Source of the DNA: Microcoleus sp. FACHB-672
GTDB lineage: Bacteria > Cyanobacteriota > Cyanobacteriia > Cyanobacteriales > Oscillatoriaceae
NCBI RefSeq assembly: GCF_014695725.1
Contig: NZ_JACJOU010000016.1
Location: forward strand, 1 to 64,000
DNA: 64,000 bases
Direction: 5' to 3'
This document shows, piece by piece, positions 48,290 through 58,400 of the stretch; the stretch's first letter is position 1, and every line of letters starts with the position of its first letter. Below the pieces are notes generated by a model. It was not told the DNA's origin. It made no database searches and saw nothing but the letters and a program-made list of their open reading frames with translations. Made by a program: the position numbers and the translations under genes.

Positions 48290-48761
48290 GCTGCCTAGGT
48301 TGCTAAGCGCGAACAGGTGTACTATACCTAACCCTTAAGTGCCTCAGCTAAGCGTTAAGTTAATGATTGATGGCAGTGGTCTTTGATTTACCATTGCCAG
48401 CTTTCTTTGGCCGGCTGTTTAAGCCAAGCTGTATTCTTGAACACAGTGATGTCTTTGATCTTTTTCTGGGTGCCGGCTAAATTGGAAAAAACCTGTAGCC
48501 AGAAACAAGCGAAAACCGGCTCAGGCACAACTCATTTTTCGTGCCGGCATCAACTGATTTGTCTGCTGTCTCCGAGTCCAATGTCGCACCAAGCGCACTG
48601 ATGACAAATTTGCTACTAATAGTAAACCCCCATCCAACCGGCGGCGGTGTCGATGGGGGTTTAATAATATGAACTGCTGAAAGAAATGCAAGTAGACTTG
48701 GCATCTGTCGCCGTCTGGATCTTTTAACGGTGAGTGACTTTAAACAAGACCCAGCGAGTAT
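48290..48761. other. Convergent spacer, cyAbrB / Dps
   Basis: No gene recognised. Contains a strong bidirectional hairpin terminator at 48624-48662. Confidence 0.5.
48624..48662. terminator. Bidirectional terminator between cyAbrB and Dps genes
   Basis: AAACCCCCATC (48624-48634) and GATGGGGGTTT (48652-48662) are perfectly complementary over 11 bases, with an inner ACCG/CGGT pair. T-rich sequence follows on both sides. It can end both convergent transcripts. Confidence 0.85.
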
Positions 48762-49298
48762 TTAGCGGAACACCACCAAGGTATCAGGGGCGAGGAAGTG
48801 GGCAAGATGGTAAGCCCGTTCTTCGGTTTTGAGCAAGATTGTTTCATACAAATAGCGGGTGGCGCGATCGCCCAAACTTTCTGCTTGGCCGGCTTGACGG
48901 CGGATCAGCCCGATCATGGCTTGCTCAGCTTCTAAGTCATGTTCAACCATCTGGCGGCAGGTGTACACGCCATCCGGTTCTGGAGTGAAGCAGCATAACT
49001 CCGCTAATTTGCTAAAGCTGGCTGCCGGTATTCCACCCAAGCCGTTCAAGCGTTCACCTAGCTCATGAACGTGCTCTTGAACTTCCTCATAGCTTTCTTG
49101 GAAGAAGTTGTGCAGGGAATAAAACTCCGCACCCTCTACGACAAAATGATGCTTTTGATATTGCAAGTAAAGCGCTTGAAAACTCGCCAAGACGGCGTTC
49201 ATCCCTTCACAGACTGGCGCTGTTACAGAATGTTCAAGCAAAACCACATTTTCTGCCATGTGGCCGAAGGGACGCAATGCACTCTGAGTTTCAGCCAT
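48762..49298 (-). CDS. Dps family DNA-binding ferritin-like protein
   Basis: A 178-residue protein of the Dps ferritin-like superfamily, which stores iron and protects DNA against peroxide. The dimer-interface ferroxidase motif is visible as [36 protein letters not shown], where His and acidic residues correspond to the Dps iron ligands; the usual Trp (KHHW) is Phe. A C-terminal DTLVVFR tail is short. The second half ([57 protein letters not shown]) completes a four-helix bundle. A ribosome site AGGAG lies just before the ATG. It ends at the shared terminator with cyAbrB. Confidence 0.9.
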   Translation of the reverse strand: MAETQSALRPFGHMAENVVLLEHSVTAPVCEGMNAVLASFQALYLQYQKHHFVVEGAEFYSLHNFFQESYEEVQEHVHELGERLNGLGGIPAASFSKLAELCCFTPEPDGVYTCRQMVEHDLEAEQAMIGLIRRQAGQAESLGDRATRYLYETILLKTEERAYHLAHFLAPDTLVVFR

Positions 49299-49571
49299 TG
49301 TTGTGTTCTCCTCTCATTAAGCAGTGCTTTTTGCTAATGGACACAGTCTAACACCCTCAATCCGGGATTCCAATGTCATTTGAGGGGGTACAGTTGCAAT
49401 AAGCTGCTGTAGCTGACAGCTCTTGCCAGGATGGAAAATTTTTTGAGAAAACTATTGAGAATTATTCGCACTTGTTTTATGCTGGTAACAACGCCAGAGC
49501 CTCTGGGGATCTCCCGGAATGGGTGGAGAAGTGCCAGAGAGAATAAGTGCAAATAAGTTTCATTTGAAAAA

Positions 49572-49832
49572 ATGATGAATCAATCCGAGCTAGAACCACA
49601 GATTGGCGAAATTGTTGAGATCAGTTGGCCAGACCGCTGGCAAGTGTATCAGCGCCTACAGGAGCTGGGTATTCCTTGTTACTGTGCCATTGACCAGCCA
49701 TTACGAGTTCAGGTCAACAATGCAACCACTGCCGTTCAACTCCAGAGTGTTTTAAAACAGTTAACAACGCCGCGTGTTGAGCTAGCAAGCTGGTTAGATG
49801 GCTGCTGGCTGCTCAGCTGTAAAAAGCTTTGA
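49572..49832 (+). CDS. Asr1405/Asl0597 family protein
   Basis: An 86-residue cyanobacterial protein. The pattern IVEISWPDRWQVYQRLQELGIPCYCAIDQPLRVQVNNATTAVQLQSVLKQLT....LASWLDGCW is typical of the Asr1405/Asl0597 family of filamentous cyanobacteria. It appears soluble, alternating strand and helix. Two adjacent ATGs (49572, 49575) are possible starts. Function unknown. Confidence 0.85.
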   Translation: MMNQSELEPQIGEIVEISWPDRWQVYQRLQELGIPCYCAIDQPLRVQVNNATTAVQLQSVLKQLTTPRVELASWLDGCWLLSCKKL

Positions 49833-49950
49833 GTGTTATTAAGCCTGTGCCGGGTAAAAGACCGGCTGAAAACTTTCCCCGCTTGGATGGTGCTATCTAG
49901 GGGTGCCGGTTCTCAAACACTGACCACTTAATAATAGAGTTTGCATAACA

Positions 49951-50547
49951 ATGGGAAAATCTAATAAACAAATCTCCGATTTCAGCATTGAGGGACGCTT
50001 CCTCAGTTTTGTTTTAGAAGATGGTTATAAAATTAAGTACCTGCGACTGGGGACTGGAGAGGGTGAATTGTGGATTAAACTCTCCAAACCGTTAAGGGGT
50101 TCTGTGGAGCAATCTTTGATACCGGGTAGCTGGGTGCGGGTTGCCGGCGAGAAGAAACTCGAGTACGACACCGGCAAACTCAAGTTGAAGGCGCATCTGG
50201 TTGAGCCGGCATATCCCGCTACTCAATTTCAAACTTCTGTCCCCAAGCCGGCACCGGCTGCTAAACCCAAAGCCACTATTTTGGTCTGTCAAAAATCAGA
50301 TTGTTGCAAGCGTGGTGCTCAGCAAGTCTGCCAAGCTTTAGAAAAAACGATATGCGATCGCGGGTTAGAAGGCGAAGTGACGGTTAAAGGCACCGGCTGC
50401 ATGAAACTGTGTAAAGCAGGGCCAGCCGTTATGGTGTTGCCAGATAAGACTCGCTACACGCGGCTTCACCCTTCAGAAGTTCCGGCACTTGTAGATAAAC
50501 ATTTTTCTGGTAATTTAACGCCAGAAGTTGCCAGCAAATTTCACTAA
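49951..50547 (+). CDS. Thioredoxin-like [2Fe-2S] ferredoxin domain protein
   Basis: A 198-residue protein. Residues 1-85 form a beta-rich domain (FSIEGRFLSFVLEDGYKIKYLRLGTGEGELWIKL) resembling an OB-like fold. After a Pro/Ala linker, residues 108-190 are a thioredoxin-like 2Fe-2S domain, with cluster ligands in VCQKSDCCKRG and GTGCMKLCKAGPAVMVLPD. Such domains are close to the NuoE/HoxE-type ferredoxins. Likely an electron-transfer or redox-regulatory partner; none is adjacent. Confidence 0.88.
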   Translation: MGKSNKQISDFSIEGRFLSFVLEDGYKIKYLRLGTGEGELWIKLSKPLRGSVEQSLIPGSWVRVAGEKKLEYDTGKLKLKAHLVEPAYPATQFQTSVPKPAPAAKPKATILVCQKSDCCKRGAQQVCQALEKTICDRGLEGEVTVKGTGCMKLCKAGPAVMVLPDKTRYTRLHPSEVPALVDKHFSGNLTPEVASKFH

Positions 50548-51584
50548 ATGTCTTCTTTTTGCGAGGTTTGGCGATAAGAGTTTGGGTTTTGTTTTAATAA
50601 CCGCAGATAAAGGCAAATAAATATAAGTTGCTCAGTAAAAGTCAACTGTTGCTCTTATGATTTTTGCTAGGAAACTTCTGCAAATCAGTCCTCATTTCTG
50701 CGTATTGAGGTTCTTATCGCAATATTAGAATGTTTTGCCGACACGGGTGCGGGACATTTGATCGATAATTTTTAATTGACGCTGCTCTAGAACGGGAAGG
50801 TTGTTCTAAGCGTTTCTATTACAATATCGTTGTTGCTACTGTTATGACCGGGTGCTGCGAGCCAGATCGCCCCAGATGTAGTGGAAATATTATTTGAGAG
50901 TGGGTATCTGTAGAGAGCTTCAAAACGAGGATTTCGCAAATTTGGCCGGCTGTAGAATTTCTGAGAAAACGATGCCGGTGGCGAGAGTCTAACTTCAGAC
51001 GCCCAGAAAATCATGGAAAATTAGGACACAATGCCAAATTCGATTCATTTCTTCGTTTTTCTACCTGTGTTTTAGATGTTTAAGCAGGGCCAACTTTTCA
51101 TAGAATCGGTAAGTTTACCCAATCACATTGAGAAGACTGCACACCTTTAAAATAAAGCTTCGCGCAAATAAGACAGCGTCGTTACAGCCTCAAAATTCAA
51201 GTCATGCCATAATGCAGACAAGTGTGCCGATAATCATCCATAAGGGCGATAGGCAAAAAATCAAAATAGCATCCAAGATAGAAATTACAGCCCTCACCGG
51301 CTCCTCATATCCTGGGAAATTTTAGGTTAGAGGTTTAGTGATAAACCGCTCGATAGAAAATAATGCACTGTGCCAGTGATCGCATTTTTGCCGTGTTTGC
51401 AGCAAAATATTATCTGAAACCCCTACAGAAGGTTATTTGTTTGAATTTGGCCCATTAAAGCCCCAGGCCGGCCACAACATTGTTTTAATGGATGTGTCAA
51501 TCTAAAAAAAGATAAGCAAGCCTCCTGACAAGAGACTGTTTGAGCGCATCCTATATTGTGGGTTTATCCATCCCGTAGCCATCC
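50548..51584. other. Long spacer with a porin remnant
   Basis: Apart from the remnant at 50787-51014 there is no gene. The stretch 51340-51580 directly upstream of the WD40 kinase is likely its promoter region; no clear hexamers stand out. Confidence 0.5.
50787..51014 (-). pseudogene. C-terminal remnant of an iron-uptake (OprB/SLH-type) porin
   Basis: The end of this 75-codon frame, NPRFEALYRYPLSNNISTTSGAIWLAAPGHNSSNNDIVIETLRTTFPF, resembles the last two beta-strands of cyanobacterial outer-membrane porins, which close with FYRY.L.DNISITPG.IWLTAP.HN...DD..IG..RTTF.F, including the terminal aromatic. Complete porins are about 500-600 residues. Nothing upstream of the frame continues the porin, and the N-terminal 20 residues are unrelated. 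So only a 3' piece survives. Confidence 0.65.
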
Positions 51585-53717
51585 ATGAGCTATTGCCTGA
51601 ATCCTAACTGTCCCAAGCCGGCAGATCCGTTGCACAACACAAATCGCATTTGCCGGCACTGCGGCTCTCAGTTAGTGCTGCAAAATCGCTATCGGGTCAC
51701 TCGTCTGTTAGGGGAAGGTGGGTTTGCCAAAACGTATGAAGTGGATGACCGAGGTCAGCCGAAGGTGCTGAAAGTTCTCTTCCTCAATGAACCCAAAGCC
51801 GTTTCCCTATTTAAGAACGAAGCAGCCGTCTTGATGCGGCTGAAGCATCCAGGGATTCCCAAAGTAGAGCCAGATGCCTACTTTAACTTTTTGCCCAAGC
51901 ATAGCAAAGCGGTTTTGCACTGCCTGGTGATGGAAAAAATTAATGGCCCAAACCTGGAGCAGTGGCTCTACAGCCGCAACAACAAACCCATTCCCCAAGA
52001 AATAGCCCTCGACTGGTTGCTACAGCTGGTTGATATCTTGCACAGAGTTCATCAGCAGCAATTTTTTCACCGAGATATTAAGCCGGCTAACATCATGGTG
52101 CGGCCTAATGGCCAAATGGTGTTGATTGACTTCGGCAGTGCGCGGCAAGTCACCGGCACCTATTTGGCAAAAATGGGCGTCGGGCAAAAAGGCACGGTAA
52201 TTGCTTCTAAAGGCTACACCCCACCGGAACAAGACAGTGGCCATCCGGTGCCGCAATCAGATTTCTTTGCTTTAGGGCGCACATTTGTGCATTTGCTCAC
52301 CGGCAAGCATCCCCTAGATTTTTACAACGCTCTCACGGATGAGCTGCACTGGCGATCTAATGCGCCGCAAATCAGTAAGCCCTTTGCAGATTTTATCGAT
52401 CACTTAATGGCCCGTCTGCCCGGTCAGCGCCCCCCCAGCACCGAGGTCATGTTGCAACGCTTGGCAGAAATTAAGCAACTTAGGCAGCAGCCATCTCAGC
52501 GCCAGCGCCGCAGGTTGCAGTTTGACCCGTTGGTGAAGTTTAGACAGAAATGGTTGACGGGTAGTGTTTTTGTGCTGGTGGCAGGCGTGGGAGTGGCTCA
52601 AGCTGTGTTCTATGGTTATTTTGCCCCTCGCCTAATGAGTAATCGGAGTGTGCCGGTACCGCAGCAATTAGCGATTCAAACTCCCGCCCTGGCTGAATCT
52701 TTGGATGCCGTCACTGAAGCAGAACGCCCGAAGCTGATGGCCGGTTCTACCCCTGAAAAAAGTGCCGAGGTAGCGAAAAACAGTTCCTTTGAAAAGATGT
52801 CTTTAGCAGAGACACTTTCGGGGCATTCTCTAGACGTTCGTTCTGTCGCCATCAGTCCGGATAGCCGGACGCTGGTGAGTGGCAGTTTGGATGGAACGAT
52901 TCAAATTTGGGATTTGTCCACCGGCGCACGCAAAGCCACACTGAACGAGCATTTAAAAGCACAAGAATTGGTTTCCTCTGTTGCCATCACTCCAGATGGT
53001 CAAACGCTCGTCAGTGGCAGTAACAGTTATGGTGGCACGATTAAGATTTGGAATTTAGCCACCGGCGAACTTTTGCAAACGCTACCCAAGCAAATAGAAG
53101 GCGTTTCTGTCGTGGCGATCAGCACAGATGGCAAAACGCTCGCCAGTGGTAGTGAGGATATGACTGTCAAGTTGTGGGATTTAGCCAGTGGGGTTCAGAT
53201 GGGCACCTTGGTCGGGCATTCCGGGCCAATTCGCGCCGTCGCTTTTAGCACAGATGGTAAGACGGTGGCGAGTGGCAGTGAGGACACGACGATCAGGCTG
53301 TGGAATCGCAATACGGGTGAATTAATCAGCACCCTATCTGGCAATTCGGGGAATGTGTATTCAGTTGCCTTCAGTCCAGATGGGCAGACAGTTGCCAGCG
53401 GCAGTGGTGACAACATGATTAAGCTATGGGATCTGCAGGCCGGCTGTGCGGCAGGAAAGCGGTGTTATGCGACGCGCAGTTTATCTGGCCATTCAGGGAC
53501 GATGTATTCGATTGCCTTCAGTTCGGATGGGAAAAAGCTTGCCGGTGGCGGTTTGTCTGGCAGAATTAATATTTGGGATGCCGGCACGGGTGAAATACTG
53601 CAGACGCTAGCCGGTCATTCCCGGTGGGTTGAAGCGGTTACATTTAGCCCGGATGGTAAAACCCTTGCTAGTGGCAGTGGAGATGCGACTGTCAAGATTT
53701 GGCAAGTGGGAGAATAA
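51585..53717 (+). CDS. Ser/Thr kinase with seven WD40 repeats
   Basis: A 710-residue protein, paralogue of the gene at 40396-42369. N-terminal zinc-ribbon-like CLNPNC...CRHC, then the kinase (about 32-300): LGEGGFAKTYEV, PKVLKVL at the ATP lysine, canonical catalytic loop HRDIKPAN and DFGSAR. A membrane helix (WLTGSVFVLVAGVGVAQAVFYG) lies near 325-345. The C-terminus has seven WD40 repeats (SPDGQTVASGSGDNMIKLWDL and similar), one with an insert containing CAAGKRC. All catalytic residues are present, so it should be active. It stands alone, with the DUF488 gene converging. Confidence 0.95.
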   Translation: MSYCLNPNCPKPADPLHNTNRICRHCGSQLVLQNRYRVTRLLGEGGFAKTYEVDDRGQPKVLKVLFLNEPKAVSLFKNEAAVLMRLKHPGIPKVEPDAYFNFLPKHSKAVLHCLVMEKINGPNLEQWLYSRNNKPIPQEIALDWLLQLVDILHRVHQQQFFHRDIKPANIMVRPNGQMVLIDFGSARQVTGTYLAKMGVGQKGTVIASKGYTPPEQDSGHPVPQSDFFALGRTFVHLLTGKHPLDFYNALTDELHWRSNAPQISKPFADFIDHLMARLPGQRPPSTEVMLQRLAEIKQLRQQPSQRQRRRLQFDPLVKFRQKWLTGSVFVLVAGVGVAQAVFYGYFAPRLMSNRSVPVPQQLAIQTPALAESLDAVTEAERPKLMAGSTPEKSAEVAKNSSFEKMSLAETLSGHSLDVRSVAISPDSRTLVSGSLDGTIQIWDLSTGARKATLNEHLKAQELVSSVAITPDGQTLVSGSNSYGGTIKIWNLATGELLQTLPKQIEGVSVVAISTDGKTLASGSEDMTVKLWDLASGVQMGTLVGHSGPIRAVAFSTDGKTVASGSEDTTIRLWNRNTGELISTLSGNSGNVYSVAFSPDGQTVASGSGDNMIKLWDLQAGCAAGKRCYATRSLSGHSGTMYSIAFSSDGKKLAGGGLSGRINIWDAGTGEILQTLAGHSRWVEAVTFSPDGKTLASGSGDATVKIWQVGE

Positions 53718-53733
53718 TATTATTTATCAGTTT

Positions 53734-54156
53734 CTATTCCAGGTGAATGACTGAAGTATTGACTAATTTACTCAAACAATTTGCCACATCTGTGCGGTGG
53801 CATCGATGGTGATCCATTTCTGCACATAGCAATAAAAGTGTGCCGGTTTGAGCTATTTCTGCTACTTCACGCAGAGCAACCTCAGCATTGTCTCGATCTG
53901 GAGGTATCCAGTTTTCTTTTCCAGATGTATTTCCTAAAGGAGGTTTAGAGATATATTCAATATTATTTGACGAACAGAATTCTTTGATTTTATCTGCATA
54001 CCATTTACGACTCCAAGCACGAGGGCTTATCCGCACATCAACAACACACTTAACCTCAAAATTTTGCAAATAGTGTAGCAATTCATCATAATTTTTACGA
54101 TTGCCATAGCCAAACGTAAGAATATATTTGCATTGCTCTATATATGAAGAATTCAT
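53734..54156 (-). CDS. DUF488 family protein
   Basis: About 140 residues from the ATG at 54156 (MNSSYIEQCKYILTFGYGN); a TTG four codons earlier is possible. The DUF488 marks are clear: ILTFGYGNRKNYDELLHYL, VVDVRISPRAWSRKWY, and LLLLCAEMDHHRCHR near the C-terminus. It lies directly downstream of, and overlaps the expected reading of, a gene broken by two TGA codons with which it forms a pair. The biochemical role of DUF488 is not established. Confidence 0.88.
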   Translation of the reverse strand: MNSSYIEQCKYILTFGYGNRKNYDELLHYLQNFEVKCVVDVRISPRAWSRKWYADKIKEFCSSNNIEYISKPPLGNTSGKENWIPPDRDNAEVALREVAEIAQTGTLLLLCAEMDHHRCHRTDVANCLSKLVNTSVIHLE

Positions 54157-54168
54157 TGAGTACAACAA

Positions 54169-54966
54169 CTAAAACAAGCTAAGCTGGACAGATGGGATAA
54201 AAGGTGGGTAAAACAGACCAATAATCATAAAGTTTTGTCTATGATTTTTGAGATTACCCACTATAAAGTATAAATCTTTATGGGCTAAAAATTCTATTTC
54301 TAGCTTTCTTTTAACTTGTTCGATAGCTTCTTGTTCTCTATGTTCTAGAGCTGCTCCCTGAGATTTTTCCCTACAATTTCTATAAAGCTGCGAGATTTCT
54401 CAATCACTGATGGAATAGCGACGTTCAAATCCATCTTCTTCAATAAACTTATAACCAAATTTATAAGGAATTTTTTCTAGCTCCACAGAAGGTTCAAAGA
54501 GATCCATCTGATCTAATATTCCTTGCTGTTGTGGATTCCACTCACGCTCAGTTGGCTCGTAATAGTATTTAGTGATAGCTTTAGGTTTAATGAGGCCAAG
54601 AGATTTACCTTGATCTTTTATATCTTGAGTAGAGGAAAATTGAAGTGGGAAAACAAATTGTTTTCGTTCAGCCCAGTGATTCTCTGTTCCTATTTTTCTA
54701 ATAACTTCTATGGAAGAATCATCTATGCGATAGCTTTCAGGCCGAGAATCTTTAGGATTTTTTTCTATATTAGCATTGATGATAGATCATCTTGGATAGC
54801 GCCGGTCAAAATCTAAGGATCGAAATCTGATAGGATAAATGCGAACCCACTCAACTGGTTGCTCGTCATCATCCAGTAAAATGCCGGCTGTACAAACGGT
54901 TTCTCTATATTTGGTGCTAATAGAAGGATATGTTTTAGTTGCAATCAAGATTTTGCGTTTTACCAT
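54169..54966 (-). pseudogene. DUF488-linked conserved protein, interrupted by two in-frame TGA codons
   Basis: One continuous frame of 266 codons runs from ATG at 54966 (MVKRKILIATKTYPSISTKY) to TAG at 54169, broken by TGA at codon 60 (54787-54789, in RRYPR-stop-SIINANIEKNPKDSRPES) and codon 189 (54400-54402, in RRYSISD-stop-EISQLYRNC). Everything between is well-formed coding sequence with no frameshift. In relatives, as I recall them, both points look like tryptophan positions (KW.I, DWE..QLY.NC), and each is one G-to-A step from TGG. The family is a 250-300-residue protein typically found next to DUF488; its function is not known to me. Its last residues overlap a copy of the dispersed repeat end. 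Confidence 0.8.
54184..54218. repeat. End fragment of the dispersed repeat, minus orientation
   Basis: On the minus strand GTTTTACCCACC...ATCCCATCTGTCC resembles the right ends at 30645-30665 and 42940-42955. It lies at the 3' end of the broken DUF488-partner gene. Confidence 0.35.
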
Positions 54967-55109
54967 ACCTAACCGTCCTGATAGCTGAATATAAGTATGC
55001 TTTTTAATATAACATCATCAAATAAAATGATTAGCAAGCTATTTTACTGGCTTTTAGTATAGTAGTAGCTACAGATAAAGCAGGATAATGGCGATGAATT
55101 ATAAGAGCT

Positions 55110-55376
55110 TTAGCGAAACGCTCGAAGTGTAGCTCTTTGATCGGCAGTTTTACTTTGTTTGATAAATTCAGGAATTTTAGATGCCGGTGCGTCATAAGCA
55201 ATTCTCCAAGCTCTATCATCACCGGCATCTGCAAGCAAAGCTTTAAAAGTTTCCCAGCTAATCCGGCTTAAAATAAATCTGGAGTTGGCCGGCACTTGCT
55301 GCGGTGGAGGAGGAGTTGCCGGCACTGTTTGCATATTCATGATTTTTGTTACCCCTAATTGCCCGAAATTTTGCAC
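55110..55376 (-). pseudogene. Uma2 family endonuclease, N-terminal remnant
   Basis: The first part of this 88-codon frame ([31 protein letters not shown]) matches the N-terminus of Uma2/DUF820 proteins, which continue with a (R/Q)G.LEIM.P segment. Here the sequence turns to APASKIPEFIKQSKTADQRATLRAFR and stops, with no nuclease core in any frame downstream. So the gene is truncated or rearranged after about residue 60. It is divergent from metH and overlaps its upstream region. Confidence 0.6.
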
Positions 55377-55446
55377 AATAGATAAAGCTGAATATCCAAA
55401 GCTTAACCTAAAACTTATTTGCCAACCTTTTCGTCTGATATCACCT

Positions 55447-58400
55447 ATGAATAGCCCCTTCCTCGAACGCCTTCATCACCCTGATCGCCCTGTCATCGTC
55501 TTTGATGGGGCGATGGGAACGAATATCCAAAGCCAGAACTTGACAGCCGAAGACTTTGGGGGTGCGGAATACGAAGGCTGTAACGAATATCTGGTGTTCA
55601 CCAAACCCGAAGCGATCGAGAAAGTGCATCGAGACTTCCTTGCTGCCGGCGCAGATGTGGTTGAAACCGATACCTTTGGCGCGTCCTCGTTTGTCTTGGC
55701 AGAGTATAATCTCGCAGACCAAGCTTACGCACTGAACAAGACAGCCGCAGAACTCGCTAAGCGCGTTGCAGCAGAGTTTTCCACCCCAGAAAAGCCGAGA
55801 TTTGTAGCCGGCTCAATTGGCCCAGGCACCAAACTGCCGACGCTGGGACATATCGACTTTGACACCCTCACTGCCGCCTTTGCAGAGCAAGCTGAGGGGC
55901 TGTATGATGGCGGCGTTGACCTGCTAATTGTCGAAACTTGTCAGGATGTACTGCAAATTAAAGCCGCATTGAATGGTATTGAACAAGTTTTCCAGAAAAA
56001 GGGAGAACGCCGGCCTTTAATGGTGTCGGTGACGATGGAAAATTTTGGCACAATGCTGGTGGGGTCAGAAATTAATGCGGCGCTAACGATTTTGCAGCCT
56101 TATCCGATTGATATTCTCGGACTTAATTGTGCCACCGGCCCGGATTTGATGAAGGATCACATTCGCTATTTGTCTGAGCATTCGCCGTTTGTGGTTTCTT
56201 GTGTTCCGAATGCCGGTTTGCCAGAAAATGTTGGCGGACAAGCGCATTACAAGTTGACACCGATGGAACTGCGGATGGCGCTGATGCACTTCATTGAAGA
56301 CTTGGGAGTGCAAATTATTGGCGGGTGTTGCGGAACCCGACCGGCACATATCGAACAACTAGCAGAACTGTCTAAAACGTTAAAACCAAAACAGCGAAAT
56401 TTCTATTTTGAACCGGCAGCATCATCGATTTACAGCGCTCAACCTTACGACCAAGATAACTCGTTTTTAATTGTTGGTGAGCGGCTGAATGCTAGCGGTT
56501 CTAAAAAGTGCCGCGACTTGCTGAATGCTGAAGATTGGGATGGGTTGGTGGCGCTGGCGCGGGAACAGGTGCGCGAAGGTGCCCACATTCTTGATGTCAA
56601 CGTGGATTATGTGGGACGCGACGGCGTGCGAGATATGCACGAGGTAGTGTCTCGTGTGGTGACAAATGCCAAGCTGCCATTGATGCTGGACTCTACGGAA
56701 TGGGAGAAAATGGAGGCCGGTTTAAAGGTTGCCGGCGGCAAATGTCTGCTGAATTCCACTAACTATGAAGATGGGGAACCGCGTTTTTATCAAGTGTTGG
56801 AATTGGCGAAAAAATACGGTGCCGGTGTTGTCGTTGGCACGATTGATGAAGAGGGAATGGCGCGAACTGCTGAGAGAAAATTTGAGATTGCCCGTCGTGC
56901 TTATAATGATGCGCTCGCTTATGGTCTCCCCCCCTATGAAATCTTTTTTGATCCCCTCGCGTTGCCAATTTCCACCGGCATTGAAGAAGATCGCGCAAAT
57001 GGGAAAGCAACCATTGAAGCGATTCGCCAAATTAGGCAAGAATTACCGGGATGTCACATTATTTTAGGAGTTTCTAATATTTCCTTTGGCTTAAACCCGG
57101 CGGCGCGACAAGTGTTGAATTCGATGTTCTTGCATGAAACGATGCAAGTGGGGTTAGATTCGGCGATTGTCAGTCCGAATAAGATTTTACCGCTATCGAA
57201 AATCGAACCGGAACATCAAGATATCTGCCGCAAATTGATTTATGATGAGCGCAAATTTGAGGGGGATGTGTGTGTTTATGATCCCTTGGGCGAACTGACA
57301 ACGCTGTTTGAAGGGAAAACAACGAAACGGGATCGCTCTCAAGATGAAAACAAGCCGGTGGAAGAACGGCTGAAACAGCATATCATTGACGGCGAACGCA
57401 TTGGACTTGAAGAACAACTCACTAAAGCATTAGAAAAATATCCTCCCCTCGATATTATTAATATTTTCTTGCTGGATGGCATGAAAGTTGTGGGTGAGTT
57501 GTTTGGTTCGGGTCAAATGCAATTGCCGTTTGTGCTGCAATCAGCGGAAACAATGAAGGCGGCTGTGGCTTATTTACAACCTTTCATGGAAAAGGAAGAA
57601 GCGGGGGAGAGTAATGCCAAAGGAACGGTGATCATTGCAACTGTTAAAGGGGATGTTCACGACATTGGGAAAAATTTGGTTGATATCATCCTTTCTAATA
57701 ATGGATATCGGGTGATTAACTTAGGAATTAAGCAGCCGGTGGATACCATTATTGAGGCTTACGAAAAGTATAAGGCTGATTGTATTGCCATGAGTGGACT
57801 GCTGGTGAAGTCTACGGCGTTTATGAAGGACAATCTGGAGACGTTTAATGAGCGGGGAATTACGGTGCCGGTGATTTTGGGCGGTGCGGCGCTAACTCCT
57901 AAATTTGTCTATGAGGATTGCCAAAATGCTTACAGAGGTAAGGTGATTTATGGCAAAGATGCGTTTTCTGATTTGCATTTCATGGATAAATTGATGCCGG
58001 CTAAGGTTGGAGGAAAATGGGATAATTTCCAGGGCTTTTTGGATGAGCTTGCAACCGCAGATGACAGCAAATTAACGCAGATAGAAGAGAAAAATCTGGG
58101 TTCATCTGAGACTGCCGGCAATTCTGAAGCCGATCAAGTGCCGGTGGAAATAGATACACGCAGATCTGAAGCAGTGGCAGTAGATATTGAGCGCCCAACT
58201 CCACCTTTTTGGGGAACGCAAATATTGCAGCCGGCAGATATTTCTTTGGAAGAAATCTTCGGCTATTTAGATCTGCAGGCGCTGATTGCAGGGCAATGGC
58301 AATTCCGCAAACCAAAAGAACAATCGCGCGAAGAGTATGATGCTTTCCTAGCTGAAAAAGTTTATCCGGTTTTGGCGGAATGGAAGCAGCGCGTGATTGC

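Noticed and set aside
54169-54966. Stop-to-tryptophan recoding in the organism
   Set aside because: Several intact genes here end in TGA and use TGG for tryptophan, so a global recoding is excluded; a local explanation is needed.
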